From NCBI RefSeq assembly GCF_900177515.1, contig NZ_FXAK01000005.1:256501-320500 (forward strand): a DNA stretch of 64,000 nucleotides. The letters are read 5' to 3'. How positions within the stretch are numbered: position 1 is the stretch's first letter; the number at the start of each line of letters is the position of its first letter. The stretch comes from Azospirillum oryzae (lineage in GTDB: Bacteria > Pseudomonadota > Alphaproteobacteria > Azospirillales > Azospirillaceae). Of the stretch, positions 10,154 through 19,450 are shown piece after piece. The position numbers were made by a program, and so were the translations under genes. Under the pieces are notes generated by a model. That model was not told the origin of the DNA, ran no database searches, and saw only the letters and a program-made list of their open reading frames with translations.

Positions 10154-10321
10154 TCGGCCGTACCGTTCCCGATCCTATTCCCGTCCGTTGCGGCAAAGGC
10201 CCGCTTTCCGCAAGTTTCTTGTCAAAACGGTTGAGGATACGCGCCGCATCGTCCATTCTCCCGGCTTTCCACAGGGCGGCAAAACACTGCCGGTCCCCTT
10301 GTCTTTACAGGTCAGGCGGCG

Positions 10322-11923
10322 ATGACGGGCGAGCGCATCTATCTCTACGACACCACGCTGCGCGATGGGGCGCAGACCCAGGATGTGGATTTCTCGGTCG
10401 CCGACAAGATTGCGATTGCCAAGGACCTCGACCGGCTGGGCATCGACTACATCGAAGGCGGCTGGCCGGGCGCCAACCCGACCGACGACCAGTTCTTCGC
10501 CGAGGCGCCGGAGCTGACCCGCGCCACCTTCACCGCCTTCGGCATGACCCGCCGCCCCGGCCGCAGCGCCGCCAACGACCCGCAGCTGACGGCGCTGGCG
10601 CAGTCGCGCGCCAAGGCGGTGTGCATGGTCGGCAAGACCTGGGATTTCCATGTCGACGTCGCGCTGAACATCCCGCGCGAGGAGAATCTCGACCTGATCC
10701 GCGACAGCATCGCCGCGCTCCACGCCGCCAAGGGCGAGGCGCTGTTCGACGCGGAGCATTTCTTCGACGGCTATAAGCGCAACCCGGCCTATGCGATCTC
10801 CTGCATCAAGGCGGCGTACGAGGCCGGCGCGCGCTGGATCGTGCTGTGCGACACCAACGGCGGCACCCTGCCGCATGAGGTCGATGCCATCGTCCGCGAG
10901 GTGGTTGAGACGCACGGCATCCCCGGCGACACTCTGGGCATCCACTGCCACAACGACACCGAGAATGCCGTCGCCAACTCGCTGGCGGCGGTGCGGGCCG
11001 GCGCCCGCATGGTCCAGGGCACCATCAACGGGCTGGGCGAGCGCTGCGGCAACGCCAACCTCGTGTCGCTGATCCCGACGCTGATGCTGAAGCTGGGCTA
11101 TGAGACCGGCATCCGGCGCGAGGACCTGCATCTCCTGACCCAGCTGAGCCGCGCCTTCGACGACCGGCTGAACCGCGCGCCCAACCGCCACGCCCCTTAC
11201 GTCGGCGCCAGCGCCTTCGCGCACAAGGGCGGGCTGCATGTCTCGGCGGTGGAGAAGGACCCGTCCTCCTACGAGCATGTGGCGCCGGAGGCCATCGGCA
11301 ACCGCCGCCAGATCGTCATGTCCGACCAGGCCGGCCGCTCAAACCTGATCGTGCGGCTGCGCGACATCGGCATGGCGGTGGATGCCAAGGACGAGCGGTT
11401 GGCCGGCCTGCTCGATCTGGTGAAGCAGCGCGACAGCGACGGCTATGCCTATGACACGGCGGAAGCCAGCTTCGAGCTTCTGGTCCGGCGCGAGTTGGGC
11501 GAGGTGCCGCGCTTCTTCGAGCTGCTGCGCTTCCACGTCACCGACGAGCGCCGCTACAACGCCATCGGCAAGATGGTGGTGGAGTCGGAGGCGGTGGTGC
11601 GTGTGCGCGTCGGCGACACCCTGCGGATGGAGGTGGCGGACGGCAACGGCCCGGTACATGCGCTGGACGTCGCCATGCGCAAGGCGCTGGAGCCGGTCTA
11701 TCCGGCGCTGGCCAAGGTCAGCCTGTCCGACTACCGCGTCCGCATCCTGGCCGCCAAGGACGGCACCGGCGCCATGCCGCGCGTGCTGATCCGCAGCGCC
11801 CGCACCGACGGCTGTGAATGGTCGACGCTGGGGGTGTCCACCAACATCATCGAGGCCTCGATGGAGGCGCTGGTGGACAGCTACACCTACGCCCTGATGA
11901 AGGGCGACGCGACGCCGGTGTGA
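10322..11923 (+). CDS. cimA: (R)-citramalate synthase
   Basis: CimA condenses acetyl-CoA with pyruvate to give citramalate, the threonine-independent entry to isoleucine. The 533-residue length, with a catalytic TIM barrel followed by a C-terminal LeuA-type dimerisation/allosteric domain from about 390, fits the CimA branch and is longer than homocitrate synthases. The N-terminal YDTTLRDGAQ (9-18) carries the metal- and substrate-binding Arg-Asp pair, and H-x-H-N-D near 208-212 supplies metal ligands. The gene is alone: no leuCD or ilv genes are nearby. Feedback by isoleucine is family knowledge. The ATG is preceded by a weak purine-rich site. Confidence 0.93.
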   Translation: MTGERIYLYDTTLRDGAQTQDVDFSVADKIAIAKDLDRLGIDYIEGGWPGANPTDDQFFAEAPELTRATFTAFGMTRRPGRSAANDPQLTALAQSRAKAVCMVGKTWDFHVDVALNIPREENLDLIRDSIAALHAAKGEALFDAEHFFDGYKRNPAYAISCIKAAYEAGARWIVLCDTNGGTLPHEVDAIVREVVETHGIPGDTLGIHCHNDTENAVANSLAAVRAGARMVQGTINGLGERCGNANLVSLIPTLMLKLGYETGIRREDLHLLTQLSRAFDDRLNRAPNRHAPYVGASAFAHKGGLHVSAVEKDPSSYEHVAPEAIGNRRQIVMSDQAGRSNLIVRLRDIGMAVDAKDERLAGLLDLVKQRDSDGYAYDTAEASFELLVRRELGEVPRFFELLRFHVTDERRYNAIGKMVVESEAVVRVRVGDTLRMEVADGNGPVHALDVAMRKALEPVYPALAKVSLSDYRVRILAAKDGTGAMPRVLIRSARTDGCEWSTLGVSTNIIEASMEALVDSYTYALMKGDATPV

Positions 11924-12052
11924 CGCGGCACCTTCCCACCATGGCGATGTTCTGTTAGCTACAGCGGTTTCGGGGCGCTCGCATTCACGCGGGGTCGGCT
12001 CCGGTCATCAGCGCCCGTATTGCCGCGGGTCCGCTCTCGGAGGAACATCGCC

Positions 12053-12520
12053 ATGCTCTGGCTCGCCGCCTATATCGGCAGCATTCTTGCCATCAACTAC
12101 GCCTTCAGCCTGTTTCCGCACCTGGATCTGGTCTGGTCCTGCTGGGCCGGCCTGATCTTCATCCTGCGCGACATGGTACAGGTGCGCTTCGGCCACTGGG
12201 CGCTCGCCGCCATGCTGGGCGGCACCGTGCTGTCCTATCTGCTGACCGATCCGTTCGTCGCCACCGCCAGCGTCGTTGCCTTCGCGGTGTCGGAGATGAT
12301 CGACTGGGCGGTCTTCACCATCACCCGCCGTCCGCTGCGCGACCGGCTGTGGATCAGCGCCGCCCTGTCGGTGCCGGTCGACACCGCCATCTTCTTCGGC
12401 ATGCTGGACGTCTGGGACCCCGCCGTCTGGGCCGCCAGCTTCGCGTCGAAGCTGCTGGGCGTGTCGGCGGTCTGGCTGCTGATGCGCGCGCGCGACGGTC
12501 GGATGCCGGTCGCGGCGTAA
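12053..12520 (+). CDS. VUT-family membrane transporter (YhhQ-like, queuosine precursor type)
   Basis: The 155-residue protein has five or six predicted membrane helices and the VUT-family features: an N-terminal A-A-Y-I-x-S-I, a cytoplasmic R-D loop (ILRDMVQ) and the SEMIDWAVFTI helix with its acidic residues. Relatives such as E. coli YhhQ import queuosine precursors preQ0/preQ1. A strong GGAGGA at 12039-12044, eight bases before the ATG, fixes the start. It is shorter than YhhQ (about 220 residues), as in many alphaproteobacterial members. No queuosine gene or convincing preQ1 riboswitch is visible in the 130 bases upstream, so the substrate is inferred from family only. Confidence 0.75.
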   Translation: MLWLAAYIGSILAINYAFSLFPHLDLVWSCWAGLIFILRDMVQVRFGHWALAAMLGGTVLSYLLTDPFVATASVVAFAVSEMIDWAVFTITRRPLRDRLWISAALSVPVDTAIFFGMLDVWDPAVWAASFASKLLGVSAVWLLMRARDGRMPVAA

Positions 12521-12531
12521 GCATCCCCCTC

Positions 12532-12563
12532 GCCCCCTTCCGCTTTCCGTGGCGGGAGGGGGC
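12532..12563. terminator. convergent GC-rich hairpin between VUT gene and smc
   Basis: GCCCCCTTCCGC (12532-12543) pairs with GCGGGAGGGGGC (12552-12563) with one mismatch and an eight-base loop. It separates two convergent genes and resembles the core stem of the REP-like elements elsewhere in the window. No T-tract follows on either strand. Confidence 0.45.
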
Positions 12564-12571
12564 AAGGAGCC

Positions 12572-15500
12572 TCAGGCCACCCCGCGCAATTCCTCGGCGT
12601 GGCTGAGATCGACGCTGACCAGCTGCGACACTCCGCGTTCCACCATCGTCACGCCGAACAGGCGGTCCACCCGCGCCATGGTCAGGCGGTGGTGGGTGAT
12701 GATGAGGAAGCGGGTGTCGCCCTGGCGCGCGATGTCCTCCACCAGATCGCAGAAGCGGCCGACATTCGCCTCGTCCAGCGGGGCGTCGACCTCGTCCAGC
12801 ACGCAGATCGGCGCCGGGTTGGAGCGGAAGACGGCGAACAGCAGCGACAGCGCCGTCAACGCCTGCTCGCCGCCCGACAGCAGCGAGAGAACCTGCAGCT
12901 TCTTGCCCGGCGGGCTGGCGTAGATCTCCAGGCCGGCATTCAGCGGATCCTCGGCGTTGACCAACTCCAGATAGGCCTTGCCGCCGCCGAACAGGCGGGT
13001 GAACAGCTCCTGGAAATCGCGGTTCACCACGTCGAAGCTGGCGACCAGACGCTCGCGCGCCTCGCGGTTCAGGCTGGAAATGCCCTGGCGCAGGCGGGCG
13101 ATGGCGGCGGTCAGATCCTCGCGCTCGCCATGCAGGCCGGTGATCTGGGTCTCCAACTCCTCCGCCTCGATCTCGGCGCGCAGATTGACCGGCCCCATGT
13201 TCTCGCGCTCGCGGGTCAGCTTGTCGAGCCTGGCCTCCACCGCCGTCGCGTCGGGCATCGGTTCGGCGGGGTCGAGGTCGGCGGCGGCGCGCGTGTCCTC
13301 CGGCCGGCAATCCAGCCGTTCGGCGATGCGCTCCGTCAGAGTGCGTTCCTGCTGCTGGGCGGCCGAAACGGCGGCCTCGGCACGGGCGCGGGCCTCGCGC
13401 CCGTCGGCCAGCGCCGCTTCGGCGTCGTGCAGCGATTGTTCGGTGCCGGCCAGCCGGGACTCGGCCTCCGCCAGTGCGTCGGCGGCGCGCTTGCGATCCC
13501 GCTCGGCCAGGGCGATGCGGTCGAGAAGCTCCTGCCGCTCCGCCGCGATCCCGGCCGGGCGGCCGGACAGCGCGGCGATCTCGCCCTCCGCCTCCTCCGC
13601 GCGCTGGCGCAGTTCCGCCACACGCCCGCCGGCCCCCGCCGAGCGGGTGTCCCAGGAGGCGGTTTCGGACTGGATGGCGGCCAGACGCTGGCGCCGCGCC
13701 TGCGCCTCGCGGGTCAGGCGATCCAGCGCGTTCTGCCGTTCGGCCAGAACCGCACGGCGTTCGGCCAGCGCGGCGCGCTGGTCGTTCACCCGCTCCCGTC
13801 CTTCGCGCGGGTCGGGCAGCGACTCCAGCAGTTCCAGCGCCTCGTCCCGGCGGGCAGCGGCCTCGCGCTCGTCGGCGGCAAGCCGTTCCACCGCCTCCAC
13901 CAGGGCGGCGAGGCGGGAGGATGCGGCGTCGGCCTCGCGAGCCAGCTTGGCGTGACGGTCGCGCGCGGCGTTCAGCGCGGCGAAGCCCTCGCGCACGGCG
14001 TCGCGGGCACGCCGGTCGGCCTGGGCCGCCGCCTCCACCGCCAGCTTGGCAGCGTCGAGCGCTTCGCGCGCCAACTCGACCTGTTCCTCGGCAAGCTCCA
14101 ATTCGCCGCGCAGTTCGGCCAGCCGGTTGCGCTGCTTCAGCCGGATGGCGGCGGCGGTCGGGGCGCCGGCCTGCACGGTCAGCCCGTCCCAGCGCCACGC
14201 CCCGCCGTCGCGGCTGACCAGCACCTGCCCCGGCGCCAGCGTCGCCGCCAGCGCCACCCCCGCCCCGGCATCGGCGACCACCCCGATGTGGGCGAGCGCG
14301 CGGCCGGCGGCCGGCGGGCCCTGCACATGGTTCGACAGCGGTTCGGCACCAGCCGGCAGCGGCGCCACGAATTCGTAAGCAGGCAGCATACGCCAATGCA
14401 CCGGCGCCGCCATGTCCAGCGGAGCGGTCAGCGCATCGCCGAGCGCGGCGGCGAGCGCCCCCTCATAGCCGGGCGACACCGTCACCGCATCGACCAGCGG
14501 CGGAAACTGCCCTCCCGCCCCGGCCTCCAGCAGTTCGGCCAAAGCCCGTTCCTCGGCGCGCAGTTTGGCGCGGGCGCTATCGGCGGCGGACAGCGCCTCG
14601 CGGGCGCGGGACTGGGCCGGCTCGGCCTCCGCCTTCGCCTGTTCGGCGGCCTCGGCGGCGTCGCGGGCCTGCTCCAGCCGCTGTTCGGCCAGTTCGACCG
14701 CCAGTTCGGCCTCCGACAGGTCGGCGCGGGCGGCGATCTCCGCCTCCAGGGCGGCGCGCTGGGCCTGCTGCTCGGCCAGCCGCTTGGCGAGGCCGGCGGC
14801 GCGGGTTTCCAGCTCGGCGGCCTGACGCTGGGTGGCGGCGCGGCGGGCCTCGTCGGTGGCGACGGCTTCGGTCAGCCGGGTCAGTTCGCGGTCGAGCGCA
14901 TCGACCTGTTCGCGCGCCTCGGCCAGAGCGTCGGCCGCGGCTTCCTCCAGCATCTCCTCGTCGGCCTGCGCTTCGATCAGGCGGTCGCGTTCGGCCACCA
15001 GCCGGGCCAGCGCCTCGCCGGCGTCGGCGGCCAGCGCCTCCTCGCGGCCGAGATCGCCGGCGATCTGGCGCAGCCGGGCCTCCAGAGTGCGATGCTGGTC
15101 GGCGACGCGTTTTTCCTCGGCGTCGAGCTGTTCGCGGGCGATCACCAGCCGTTGTAGGGCGGACGCGGCCCGCGCCTCGTCCTGGCGCTTTTCGGGCAGG
15201 CCGGCGGCGGCCTCGGTGCGGCGGGCGGTCAGCTGATTGACGGCCAGCATGCGGTCGCGCACCTCGGCCTCGGCGGTGGCGAAGGCTGCATGGGCGCGGG
15301 TGCGCTCCTCCTGGGCGGCGAGCCAGCGCAGGTGCCACAGCACGGCTTCCGCCTTGCGGATCTGGTCGGAAAGATTGCGGTAGCGGGCCGCCTGCCGCGC
15401 CTGCTTCTTCAGGCTCTGCAGCTGGGTGTCCATCGCCCCGATCACGTCGTCGAGGCGGGTCAGGTTGGTCTCCGCCGCCTTCAGTCGCAATTCGGCCTCG

Positions 15501-16033
15501 TGTCGGCGGGAGTGCAGGCCGGTGATGCCGGCGGCCTCCTCCAGCAGGGCGCGGCGGTCCTGCGGCTTGGCGGAGATGATCTGCGCCACCTTGCCCTGGC
15601 TGACCAGCGCCGGCGAACCGGCTCCCGACGCGTTGTCGGCGAACAGCAGCTGGACGTCGCGCGCCCGCACCAGCTTGCCGTTGATGCGGTAGTCGGAGCC
15701 GGAGCCGCGCTCGATCCGGCGGGTGATCTCCAGCTCGTCATGCTCGTTGAAGCCGGCCGGCGCGGTGCGCGACCGGTTGTCGACCGCCAGCGTCACCTCG
15801 CCCAGATTGCGGGCCGGCCGGCTGGAGGTGCCGCCGAAGATGACGTCGTCCATGTCGTCGCCGCGCATGCGCTTGGCCGACGTCTCCCCCATCACCCAGC
15901 GCAGCGCCTCCACCAGATTGGACTTGCCGCAGCCGTTGGGACCGACGATGCCGGTCATGCCGGGTTCGATGACCAGATCGGTGGCATCGACGAAAGACTT
16001 GAAACCCGACAGGCGGAGACGCGTGAACTGCAC
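12572..16033 (-). CDS. smc: chromosome segregation ATPase SMC
   Basis: SMC is the core ATPase of condensin, which organises and segregates the chromosome together with ScpA/ScpB. The 1153-residue product has Walker A GPNGCGKS at 31-38, two long heptad-rich coiled coils flanking a hinge around 500-640, the ABC signature LSGGEQ at 1052-1057 and a Walker B with DEVDAP just after. Length is normal for bacterial SMC. I chose GTG 16033 because translation then begins QFTRLRLSGFKSF, the conserved SMC start; another GTG at 16105 is in frame but lies inside an intergenic REP-like repeat and would add a non-conserved lysine/serine tail. It lies downstream of the dsbA-like and DUF721 genes on the same strand. 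Confidence 0.97.
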   Translation of the reverse strand: MQFTRLRLSGFKSFVDATDLVIEPGMTGIVGPNGCGKSNLVEALRWVMGETSAKRMRGDDMDDVIFGGTSSRPARNLGEVTLAVDNRSRTAPAGFNEHDELEITRRIERGSGSDYRINGKLVRARDVQLLFADNASGAGSPALVSQGKVAQIISAKPQDRRALLEEAAGITGLHSRRHEAELRLKAAETNLTRLDDVIGAMDTQLQSLKKQARQAARYRNLSDQIRKAEAVLWHLRWLAAQEERTRAHAAFATAEAEVRDRMLAVNQLTARRTEAAAGLPEKRQDEARAASALQRLVIAREQLDAEEKRVADQHRTLEARLRQIAGDLGREEALAADAGEALARLVAERDRLIEAQADEEMLEEAAADALAEAREQVDALDRELTRLTEAVATDEARRAATQRQAAELETRAAGLAKRLAEQQAQRAALEAEIAARADLSEAELAVELAEQRLEQARDAAEAAEQAKAEAEPAQSRAREALSAADSARAKLRAEERALAELLEAGAGGQFPPLVDAVTVSPGYEGALAAALGDALTAPLDMAAPVHWRMLPAYEFVAPLPAGAEPLSNHVQGPPAAGRALAHIGVVADAGAGVALAATLAPGQVLVSRDGGAWRWDGLTVQAGAPTAAAIRLKQRNRLAELRGELELAEEQVELAREALDAAKLAVEAAAQADRRARDAVREGFAALNAARDRHAKLAREADAASSRLAALVEAVERLAADEREAAARRDEALELLESLPDPREGRERVNDQRAALAERRAVLAERQNALDRLTREAQARRQRLAAIQSETASWDTRSAGAGGRVAELRQRAEEAEGEIAALSGRPAGIAAERQELLDRIALAERDRKRAADALAEAESRLAGTEQSLHDAEAALADGREARARAEAAVSAAQQQERTLTERIAERLDCRPEDTRAAADLDPAEPMPDATAVEARLDKLTRERENMGPVNLRAEIEAEELETQITGLHGEREDLTAAIARLRQGISSLNREARERLVASFDVVNRDFQELFTRLFGGGKAYLELVNAEDPLNAGLEIYASPPGKKLQVLSLLSGGEQALTALSLLFAVFRSNPAPICVLDEVDAPLDEANVGRFCDLVEDIARQGDTRFLIITHHRLTMARVDRLFGVTMVERGVSQLVSVDLSHAEELRGVA

Positions 16034-16098
16034 TGGGGAAGAACCTTTGGTGTACTTGGGCTTTGAGCTGGGCTTTGAAGAGGTGCGGGCTTCGAATG

Positions 16099-16202
16099 CC
16101 CCCACCTAACCTCCCCCGCTGGGCGGGGGAGGGACTGCCGCCGCCTTTCCGAACAAGCGCCAATCCCCTCCCCCGCCCAGCGGGGGAGGGTTAGGGTGGG
16201 GG
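16099..16202. repeat. REP/BIME-like palindromic repeat, copy 1
   Basis: A 104-bp element whose ends are inverted (CCCCCACCTAACC against GGTTAGGGTGGGGG) and which contains two back-to-back C-rich/G-rich hairpins. It is nearly identical in its outer parts to the copy at 60119-60222 and has the same length; only the middle 20 or so bases differ. It lies between smc and the dsbA-like gene. Confidence 0.9.
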
Positions 16203-16216
16203 CAAAACACTGGCGC

Positions 16217-16876
16217 TTACTTCAACAGCTTATCGATCGCCTTGGAGAACTCCTCGAACGACTGGGCGCCTTCGATGCGGGCCTTGCCGTCGTTGAGGAT
16301 GAAGGTGGGGGTGGCTTCGACCTTGTACTGGTTCTGGCCGGTCAGGCGGCTGTTCAGGATGGCGTCGGCCAGCTCCTTGCTGGCGAAGCAGGCGTCGATG
16401 GTCTCCTGGCTCATGCCGGCCAGCTTGCCGTACTGGGCCAGCGCCTTGGTCGGGTCGGCGGCGCGGCTCCAGGTCGACTGGCTCTTGAACAGCACGTCGG
16501 TCAGCGGATAGTAGCGCTCGGCCGGCGCACAGTGGGCCAGCATGCTGGCGCTGAGCGCCGCCTGGTCGAAGGGGAAGTCGCGGAAGATCAGCTTCACCTT
16601 GCCGGTGTCGATGTAGGCTTCCTTGATCTTCGGCAGGATGTCGGTGTGGAAATGGGCGCAGTGCGGGCAGGTCATCGACGAATAGTCGAGGATCGTCACC
16701 GGCGCCTTGGCGTCGCCCATGACGCGGTCGGCCATCATCTCCGACACCGGCGGCAGGGTGGCGGCGGCGCGGGCGGCCGACGAAGCCGTCACGGCGGTGC
16801 CGACGGCGGCGGTGAAGCCGATGGCCAGAAGGCCGGCCAGTCCGAAGTCCCTGCGTCCCAAAATTTTGCGGTTCAC
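16217..16876 (-). CDS. DsbA-family periplasmic thiol:disulfide oxidoreductase
   Basis: The 219-residue protein carries a thioredoxin-like active site C70-P-H-C73 and the cis-proline loop ATPTF at 188-192, marking it as a DsbA/Com1-type enzyme that makes or isomerises disulfides in exported proteins. The N-terminus has a twin-arginine-like stretch (GRRDFGLAG, 7-15) before a hydrophobic segment and an A-R-A cleavage region near 35-37, so Tat export is plausible though Sec cannot be excluded. Two further cysteines, C116 and C163, are present. The start is GTG with GAGGG just upstream. It lies between the DUF721 gene and smc on the same strand. Confidence 0.92.
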   Translation of the reverse strand: MNRKILGRRDFGLAGLLAIGFTAAVGTAVTASSAARAAATLPPVSEMMADRVMGDAKAPVTILDYSSMTCPHCAHFHTDILPKIKEAYIDTGKVKLIFRDFPFDQAALSASMLAHCAPAERYYPLTDVLFKSQSTWSRAADPTKALAQYGKLAGMSQETIDACFASKELADAILNSRLTGQNQYKVEATPTFILNDGKARIEGAQSFEEFSKAIDKLLK

Positions 16877-16942
16877 TTTGCCCTCGTTCCTACCAGATGT
16901 TGACGTATAGACAATCAGGCCCCGGCGCGTCCAGCAGGCCGG

Positions 16943-17416
16943 CTAGCGCGCCGCCCGCTTCGGCCGCGCCATCAGCGAGCGGCCGAAGCGTTCCAGGGTG
17001 GCGCGCAGTTCCTCGTCCTCGATGGTCGCGGTGGTGGTGGTGATGCCGATCTCCTCGTCCATCGTCAGGGCGCGCGGGCGCACCACCGGCGACGGGGTGG
17101 ACGGCAGGGCGGCGTGGATCAGCTTGATCTTCGCCACCGCGCGATAACCGAAGAAGCTGTTGATGCGCTCGATGATCTGCGGTTCCAGATGCTGCAGTTC
17201 CAGCGCGATGGCGCCCATGGCGCGGATGTGCAGGGTGGCCTCCTCGCGCTTGCCGCGTGGGAAGCTGAGCTTGTCGGGGGCGGTGCGCAGAGACAGCTGG
17301 TGGCCGACGATGGACGGCCAGTCGGTGATCAGCGCGCCGAAGGCAAGCCCGCGCTTGCCCAGCACCTTTCCGGCGACCTCCGGAACGGATTGGCCGATGC
17401 GACGCGGTCCGGTCAT
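16943..17416 (-). CDS. DUF721 (DciA-like) protein, probable replicative helicase loader
   Basis: The 157-residue protein matches the DUF721 pattern: a first helix, then W-P-x-I-V-G near residues 33-38, a small K-homology-like core with the L-x-I/V-x-A segment (TLHIRAMGAIALEL) and N-S-F-F-G-Y-x-x-V-x-x-I-x-L near 86-100. DciA of this family loads DnaB in the many bacteria that lack DnaC or DnaI. The C-terminal 50 residues are less conserved. It is divergent from mutY over 160 bases and upstream of the dsbA-like gene and smc. Family membership is well supported; the loader role is transferred from DciA and not shown here. Confidence 0.85.
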   Translation of the reverse strand: MTGPRRIGQSVPEVAGKVLGKRGLAFGALITDWPSIVGHQLSLRTAPDKLSFPRGKREEATLHIRAMGAIALELQHLEPQIIERINSFFGYRAVAKIKLIHAALPSTPSPVVRPRALTMDEEIGITTTTATIEDEELRATLERFGRSLMARPKRAAR

Positions 17417-17576
17417 GCTCTGCGATCACTCCTGTGCGGTCCCGGCTGAGGCACCGGTTCCGGGTCATGTGGGATGCCGGCACCCTAGCGCAAGCGTGGG
17501 CCGATGCCCAGCATCCGACCGGGCACCTGACCGGCTCCCTTCCCCAGACGCTTCCAACCCTCTATTTCTTCCCATC

Positions 17577-18635
17577 ATGATTCCAGATTCCATCGAGGCC
17601 GCCCAGCGGCTGCTGTCCTGGTACGACCGCCACCGCCGCGACCTGCCCTGGCGCGCCAAGCCGGACGAGACCGCCGACCCCTACCGGGTCTGGCTGTCGG
17701 AGATCATGCTGCAGCAGACGACCGTCCCCGCCGCGGCCCCCTATTTCCGCAATTTCACCGAACGTTGGCCGACCGTGCGCGATCTGGCGGATGCGCCGCT
17801 GGACGATCTGCTGGTGGCCTGGGCCGGGCTCGGCTACTACGCGCGGGCGCGCAACCTGCACAAATGCGCCCGCGTGGTGGCGGATGAGCATGGCGGTCGC
17901 TTCCCGGACAACGAGGCGGCGCTGCTGGAGTTGCCGGGCATCGGCACCTACACCGCCGCCGCCATCACCGCCATCGCCTTCGGCCGCAAGGCCACCGTGG
18001 TGGACGGCAATGTCGAGCGGGTGATCGCCCGCATCTTCGCGGTGGAGGAGCCGCTGCCCAATGCCAAGCCGAGCCTGCGCCGGCTGGCCGCCACCCTGAC
18101 CCCGGAGTTCCGCCCCGGCGACTATGCCCAGGCGATGATGGACCTCGGCGCCACCATCTGCACCCCGCGCAAGCCGAAATGCATGCTGTGCCCATGGGCG
18201 GATTATTGCGAGGCACGCGCCGCCGGCATCGCCGAGAGCCTGCCGCGCAAGGCCGCCAAGCCGGAGAAGCCGACCCGGCGCGGCGTCGCCTATTGGCTGC
18301 TGAACCCCGACGGCGCCGTCCTGCTGCGCCGCCGGGCGGAGGAAGGGCTGCTGGGCGGCATGGCCGAGGTGCCCTCGACATCCTGGGGACATGAGTTGCC
18401 CGGCGAGGCGGCGGTGGCGGCGCAGCAGCCCCTGCCCGCCCGCTGGCGCCGGTTGCCCGGCCTGGTCCGCCATACATTCACCCATTTTCACCTGGAGCTT
18501 GAGGTGGTCGCGGCGCAGGCCGGGACAGACTGGCGGCAGGCCGACGGCACCTGGGTGCCGATCGACCGGCTGAGCGACCATGCCCTGCCGTCGGTGATGG
18601 TGAAGGTGGTGCGCCATGCTCTTTCCAACGCGTGA
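17577..18635 (+). CDS. mutY: A/G-specific adenine DNA glycosylase
   Basis: MutY removes adenine mispaired with 8-oxoguanine, preventing G-to-T transversions. The 352-residue product shows catalytic E42 in WLSEIMLQQTTV, the helix-hairpin-helix LPGIGTYTA at 119-127, catalytic D143 in VVDGNVERV and a 4Fe-4S site with C195, C202, C205 and C211 in the exact C-x6-C-x2-C-x5-C spacing. A C-terminal NUDIX-like domain that reads 8-oxoguanine follows from about 235. The chosen ATG gives the normal N-terminus, though no strong ribosome site precedes it. The next gene starts 50 bases after its stop. Confidence 0.97.
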   Translation: MIPDSIEAAQRLLSWYDRHRRDLPWRAKPDETADPYRVWLSEIMLQQTTVPAAAPYFRNFTERWPTVRDLADAPLDDLLVAWAGLGYYARARNLHKCARVVADEHGGRFPDNEAALLELPGIGTYTAAAITAIAFGRKATVVDGNVERVIARIFAVEEPLPNAKPSLRRLAATLTPEFRPGDYAQAMMDLGATICTPRKPKCMLCPWADYCEARAAGIAESLPRKAAKPEKPTRRGVAYWLLNPDGAVLLRRRAEEGLLGGMAEVPSTSWGHELPGEAAVAAQQPLPARWRRLPGLVRHTFTHFHLELEVVAAQAGTDWRQADGTWVPIDRLSDHALPSVMVKVVRHALSNA

Positions 18636-18685
18636 GGAGGGCGTGCGGCCGCCAAAGTACCAATAAGACCGGAGTGCCGATAAGA

Positions 18686-19417
18686 ATGCTGCGTGCCGTG
18701 ATCGCCGTGATGGTCCTCCTGCTGGCGCTGTGCGGCGAGGTGCTGGCCACGCCGCCCGAGAAAACGCCCCAGAAAACGCCGGAGAAGACGGCCGGGGTGG
18801 CGCTGGTGCTGGCGCTCGACGGCTCGGCCTCCATCACCACCGGCGATCTGGAGTTCCAGTTGCAGGGCCATGCCGCCGCCTTCCGCGACCCGGCGGTGGC
18901 CGACGCGCTGGCTTCGGCCGGGACGCGGGTGACGCTGGCGGCCTATTCGGGGCCGAACAACCTGCGGGTGCTGATTCCCTGGACCCTGCTGGACAAGCCG
19001 GAGGACGCTGGGCGCTTCGCCGACCGGATCGACGCCCTGCCCCGCGGCTTCCAGGGCGACTCGACGGCGCTCGGCAGCGCCATCATCGAGGCGGCGAAGC
19101 TGTTCGACCATGGCGGCAAGGCCCCGCGGCAGGTGATCGACCTGGTTTCCAACGGCTTTTCCAACAGCGGAATCGATCCGGCCGACGCCCGCGACCGGGT
19201 GACGAAGCGCGGAATCATCGTCAACGGCCTCGCCATCCTCGACGAATTCCCCTGGCTGGAGGAGTATTTCGACGAGAGCGTGATCGGCGGGCCGGGCAGC
19301 TTCGTGAAGAGCGCCATGGACAAGGACAGCTTCGTCACCGCGCTGCGGCAGAAGCTGATCCTTGAAATGGTGGCCCTGCCGGATCACATGCCGAACCAAA
19401 GCGCTGCCACGCCTTAG
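18686..19417 (+). CDS. DUF1194 exported vWA-like protein
   Basis: The 243-residue protein has a signal peptide (about 1-21, V-L-A end), a short T-P-E-K-T repeat linker and a von Willebrand A-like fold with the metal-ion site D45-G-S-A-S49. The whole matches DUF1194, a family of periplasmic vWA proteins of unknown role. In members the metal site mediates protein binding. ATG 18686 starts the signal peptide cleanly; an upstream GTG at 18674 is in frame and nearer to GGAG, so the start is uncertain by a few codons. It follows mutY on the same strand and precedes an oxidoreductase gene 33 bases on. Confidence 0.82.
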   Translation: MLRAVIAVMVLLLALCGEVLATPPEKTPQKTPEKTAGVALVLALDGSASITTGDLEFQLQGHAAAFRDPAVADALASAGTRVTLAAYSGPNNLRVLIPWTLLDKPEDAGRFADRIDALPRGFQGDSTALGSAIIEAAKLFDHGGKAPRQVIDLVSNGFSNSGIDPADARDRVTKRGIIVNGLAILDEFPWLEEYFDESVIGGPGSFVKSAMDKDSFVTALRQKLILEMVALPDHMPNQSAATP

Positions 19418-19450
19418 GCGGCCCATAAGAATGCAAGAGGAGCGGGACGA

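Noticed and set aside
11924..12052. preQ1 riboswitch before the VUT-family gene
   Set aside because: I could not find a convincing H-type pseudoknot or the C-rich loop of known classes in this 130-base stretch.
12599..15157. An 852-codon plus-strand open frame
   Set aside because: It is antisense to smc. The repeated Gln/Gly/Arg/Leu pattern mirrors the coiled-coil codons.
16034..16105. A longer smc start at GTG 16105
   Set aside because: The added residues lie partly in the REP-like element and precede the conserved SMC N-terminus. GTG 16033 fits better.
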